Shown piece after piece: positions 62,321-64,000 of a stretch of DNA of 64,000 nt. This DNA comes from an uncultured Lachnospiraceae bacterium (GTDB lineage: Bacteria > Bacillota > Clostridia > Lachnospirales > Lachnospiraceae): assembly GCA_934418125.1 (NCBI GenBank), contig CAKRWT010000003.1, positions 1 to 64,000 on the forward strand, in the 5' to 3' direction. The notes under the pieces were generated by a model that saw only the letters and a program-made list of their open reading frames with translations, did no database searches and was not told the DNA's origin. Each line of letters opens with the position of its first letter. Positions within the stretch are counted from its first letter, which is position 1. The position numbers and the translations under genes are program-made.

Positions 62321-63922
62321 ATGACATATAAGAAAACATGGTTCAGCTATGTTTTGTGGGCAGTCTATATGGGGATCTGTATTTTACTGCTTGCATTTAT
62401 GGGATATTATATCTATTTACATATTATTTCCAGTGAAATGACTGTAATTGGCGGGCTGATGCTGTTCCCGGTAACGATAGGAATTTACTTTATTGTCAAA
62501 ACGATTTCCTATGCCGGACGGAAGAAATGGCATGTCCATCCACATACTGCAGCTATGTGGGAAGCTTTTCTGGTGTCTTTGCTGATGGTGTTTTCTGTTC
62601 TGTACCGGCTTCATTACCTGTTATATGGTGTGAACACACTGGTAGAAGGAAAACTGGTACCGATTGAAGACATGGCTTTGCAGTCAGCAGCTTATCAGCA
62701 GGCACAGGTTGGAAACGGAATTGCTATTACAGGAGTTTTACAGGAAGTACTCTATCGAAATGGACTTTCCGTTGCCTTTTCTTTTCTTGGTAATAAAGTA
62801 ATTGCGGCTATGGTATTCCAGATGTTGTTACAGGTTATTGCACTGATTCTGGGATATGTGGCCGTAAGAAAGATGGCAGGCCGGATTCCAGCATTAGTTA
62901 CCCTGATGGTAATGGCATTTTCCAATAGTTGTCTGATGGAGATTGGAACGATTTCCTCCGGTTCTTTTTCATTTGTATGTTACTTGTTTGGCTTACTTTG
63001 TGTGGCAGGCTATGTGAAATCCTGTTGCAGTAAGGGCTATGTCGGAATCCGGACGATTGGGGAAGCTGCATTACTGGCGATAGTTCTTGGCTTTCTGGTA
63101 TATATGGATATGGCAAAGGCTGTTTTAATGTTGTTCCTTATCGGTATTTTTACCGGATACAGTGTTTCTGATAAGTCAGGATGTTCAAATCTGGAGAAGA
63201 GAAAAGTTTCTGATAGAGTTATCTGTTTTCTGTTACCAGTCTTGTTTACTATTTTAGTATGGGGAAGCCTGAATCTGACAGAGACTCTTGTTAAGGGTGG
63301 CAGTTTTTTTACCAGCCTGTTTCAATGGGGACAGATGCAGTATAAGATGATGCTGTGGCATCCTTTTTATTACATAAAAGATTATGGCTATGATATGCCA
63401 GTAATGACGGCAATTGTGGTTTTTGCGGCATTTCTGTTAATTGAATTCTTTCGCAGCGGCAAAGAACAGAATTATATGCTTTGGATAATTCTTGCCTTAG
63501 GAAATGGTGGAACAATCTTTGCCGCCACTGGTATTTCCCCCACCTGTATGCTTCCCATTTACTGTTGGGCAGTGTTGGCTGGTCTGGGACTACAGAACTG
63601 TGTCTGTGAGAGGGCACCGAAGTTGATACCGGAAGTAGTAGAAGAAACCATTTCTGAGGAGAAAGAGGCTGAGGTGACATCGGAAGTGGCAGAAAAGACA
63701 GTGACCGAGAAGAAAGTAGCTGAAGTAATATCTGAAAAGACAGTTCCTAAGATGAGGACAGAAGAAATGACTATTCCGAAACCTCCTGTGCAACTGATAG
63801 AGAATCCACTTCCACTACCGAAAAAACATGTGAAGAAGGAAATGGAATTTGAATATCCGGTACAGGAAGATAAGATGGAGTTTGATATTGAAGTAGACGA
63901 TACGGATGATTTTGATGTCTGA
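62321..63922 (+). CDS. Polytopic membrane protein with Glu/Val/Lys-rich tail
   Basis: 533 aa with about ten hydrophobic segments up to residue about 430, in a layout like the GT-C glycosyltransferase or ArnT-like proteins (large loop near residues 110-150 with MALQSAAYQQAQVGNG), but no catalytic Asp motif can be pinned down. The last 100 residues are cytosolic, acidic and repetitive (VVEETISEEKEAEVTSEVAEK..., then EKTVPKM and ending VDDTDDFDV). It follows the sulfhydrylase by 14 nt. Function unknown. Confidence 0.75.
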   Translation: MTYKKTWFSYVLWAVYMGICILLLAFMGYYIYLHIISSEMTVIGGLMLFPVTIGIYFIVKTISYAGRKKWHVHPHTAAMWEAFLVSLLMVFSVLYRLHYLLYGVNTLVEGKLVPIEDMALQSAAYQQAQVGNGIAITGVLQEVLYRNGLSVAFSFLGNKVIAAMVFQMLLQVIALILGYVAVRKMAGRIPALVTLMVMAFSNSCLMEIGTISSGSFSFVCYLFGLLCVAGYVKSCCSKGYVGIRTIGEAALLAIVLGFLVYMDMAKAVLMLFLIGIFTGYSVSDKSGCSNLEKRKVSDRVICFLLPVLFTILVWGSLNLTETLVKGGSFFTSLFQWGQMQYKMMLWHPFYYIKDYGYDMPVMTAIVVFAAFLLIEFFRSGKEQNYMLWIILALGNGGTIFAATGISPTCMLPIYCWAVLAGLGLQNCVCERAPKLIPEVVEETISEEKEAEVTSEVAEKTVTEKKVAEVISEKTVPKMRTEEMTIPKPPVQLIENPLPLPKKHVKKEMEFEYPVQEDKMEFDIEVDDTDDFDV

Positions 63923-64000
63923 CAGAATTTTCAAAATCGGTTTGTCTGTTAAAAGGCAACAGGTATAAAGATGCCAAAATGGCACACACTATGAGAGAAT
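63923..64000. other. Window end, no gene seen
   Basis: The last 78 bases hold only short self-complementary pieces (for example TGCCA-AAA-TGGCA at 63972-63984); no start codon with a convincing ribosome site is visible. Confidence 0.4.

Overview
The window reads as the chromosome of a low-to-moderate G+C anaerobic Clostridia, most probably a Lachnospiraceae gut bacterium. The support is a six-gene Rnf complex in clostridial order (C-D-G-E-A-B), a phenylalanine T-box, a 6S-like RNA, SpoIID/SleB-type cell-wall hydrolases typical of spore formers, a Rex redox repressor, and BspA-type leucine-rich surface proteins next to a class B sortase. I do not assign a genus. Most of the window is ordinary housekeeping sequence with strong Shine-Dalgarno sites and many short-overlap operons.

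Layout. 1-7.8 kb: end of a YprB-like nuclease, the rnf operon under a Fur-like box, a ferredoxin-containing aldo/keto reductase and, convergent, the flavin transferase ApbE that would flavinylate RnfG and RnfD. 7.9-10.7 kb: GH25 lysozyme, an AP2/HNH-like DNA-binding protein and a SleB-type hydrolase. 10.7-14.6 kb: threonine synthase, a lone receiver protein, a small membrane protein and, convergent, a Si-type citrate synthase preceded by a 77-bp tandem repeat with cloverleaf-like folding. 14.9-18.4 kb: 6S-like RNA with its own promoter and terminator, SpoIID protein, YihY protein. 18.4-25.3 kb: T-box(Phe)-pheS-pheT, M18 aminopeptidase, queA, VanZ-like protein. 25.3-33 kb: a 140-bp palindromic element, aroA-tyrA (minus strand), an EF-G-like GTPase and leuS.

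33-36 kb is the accessory part: an ECF sigma/anti-sigma pair behind helically phased repeats, two degraded gene remnants flanked by hairpins, and a ParE/RelE-type toxin-antitoxin pair. 36-47.7 kb is a surface module: small Lachnospiraceae-type hypotheticals, a Cys/Asn-rich protein, a class B sortase with a long cytosolic N-terminus, two LRR proteins carrying matching Pro-x-Thr-Gly-Asp / His-Pro-Lys-Trp-Phe sorting signals, and a subtilisin-like protease without a signal peptide.

47.7-53 kb: an HMGL-family enzyme (probably Re-citrate synthase), a GntR/FCD regulator and NADP-isocitrate dehydrogenase, apparently one operon making 2-oxoglutarate and controlled by the palindrome that covers its -10 box; then an ABC-F ATPase on the other strand. 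53.2-64 kb: Rex behind a Rex-like operator, a coiled-coil protein, NAD(P)HX repair enzyme, alanine racemase, a MazF-type RNase without a normal antitoxin, a CorC/HlyC protein, YebC, a CFI-box protein, O-acetylhomoserine sulfhydrylase and a polytopic membrane protein.

No tRNA, rRNA, CRISPR array, prophage or intact insertion sequence was recognised. The most unusual material is the 77-bp repeat with a compensatory base change, the 140-bp palindrome, the AP2/HNH-like protein, the sortase/LRR sorting signature, the two unrelated citrate-synthase types, and the degraded mobile-element debris at 34.3-35.1 kb.
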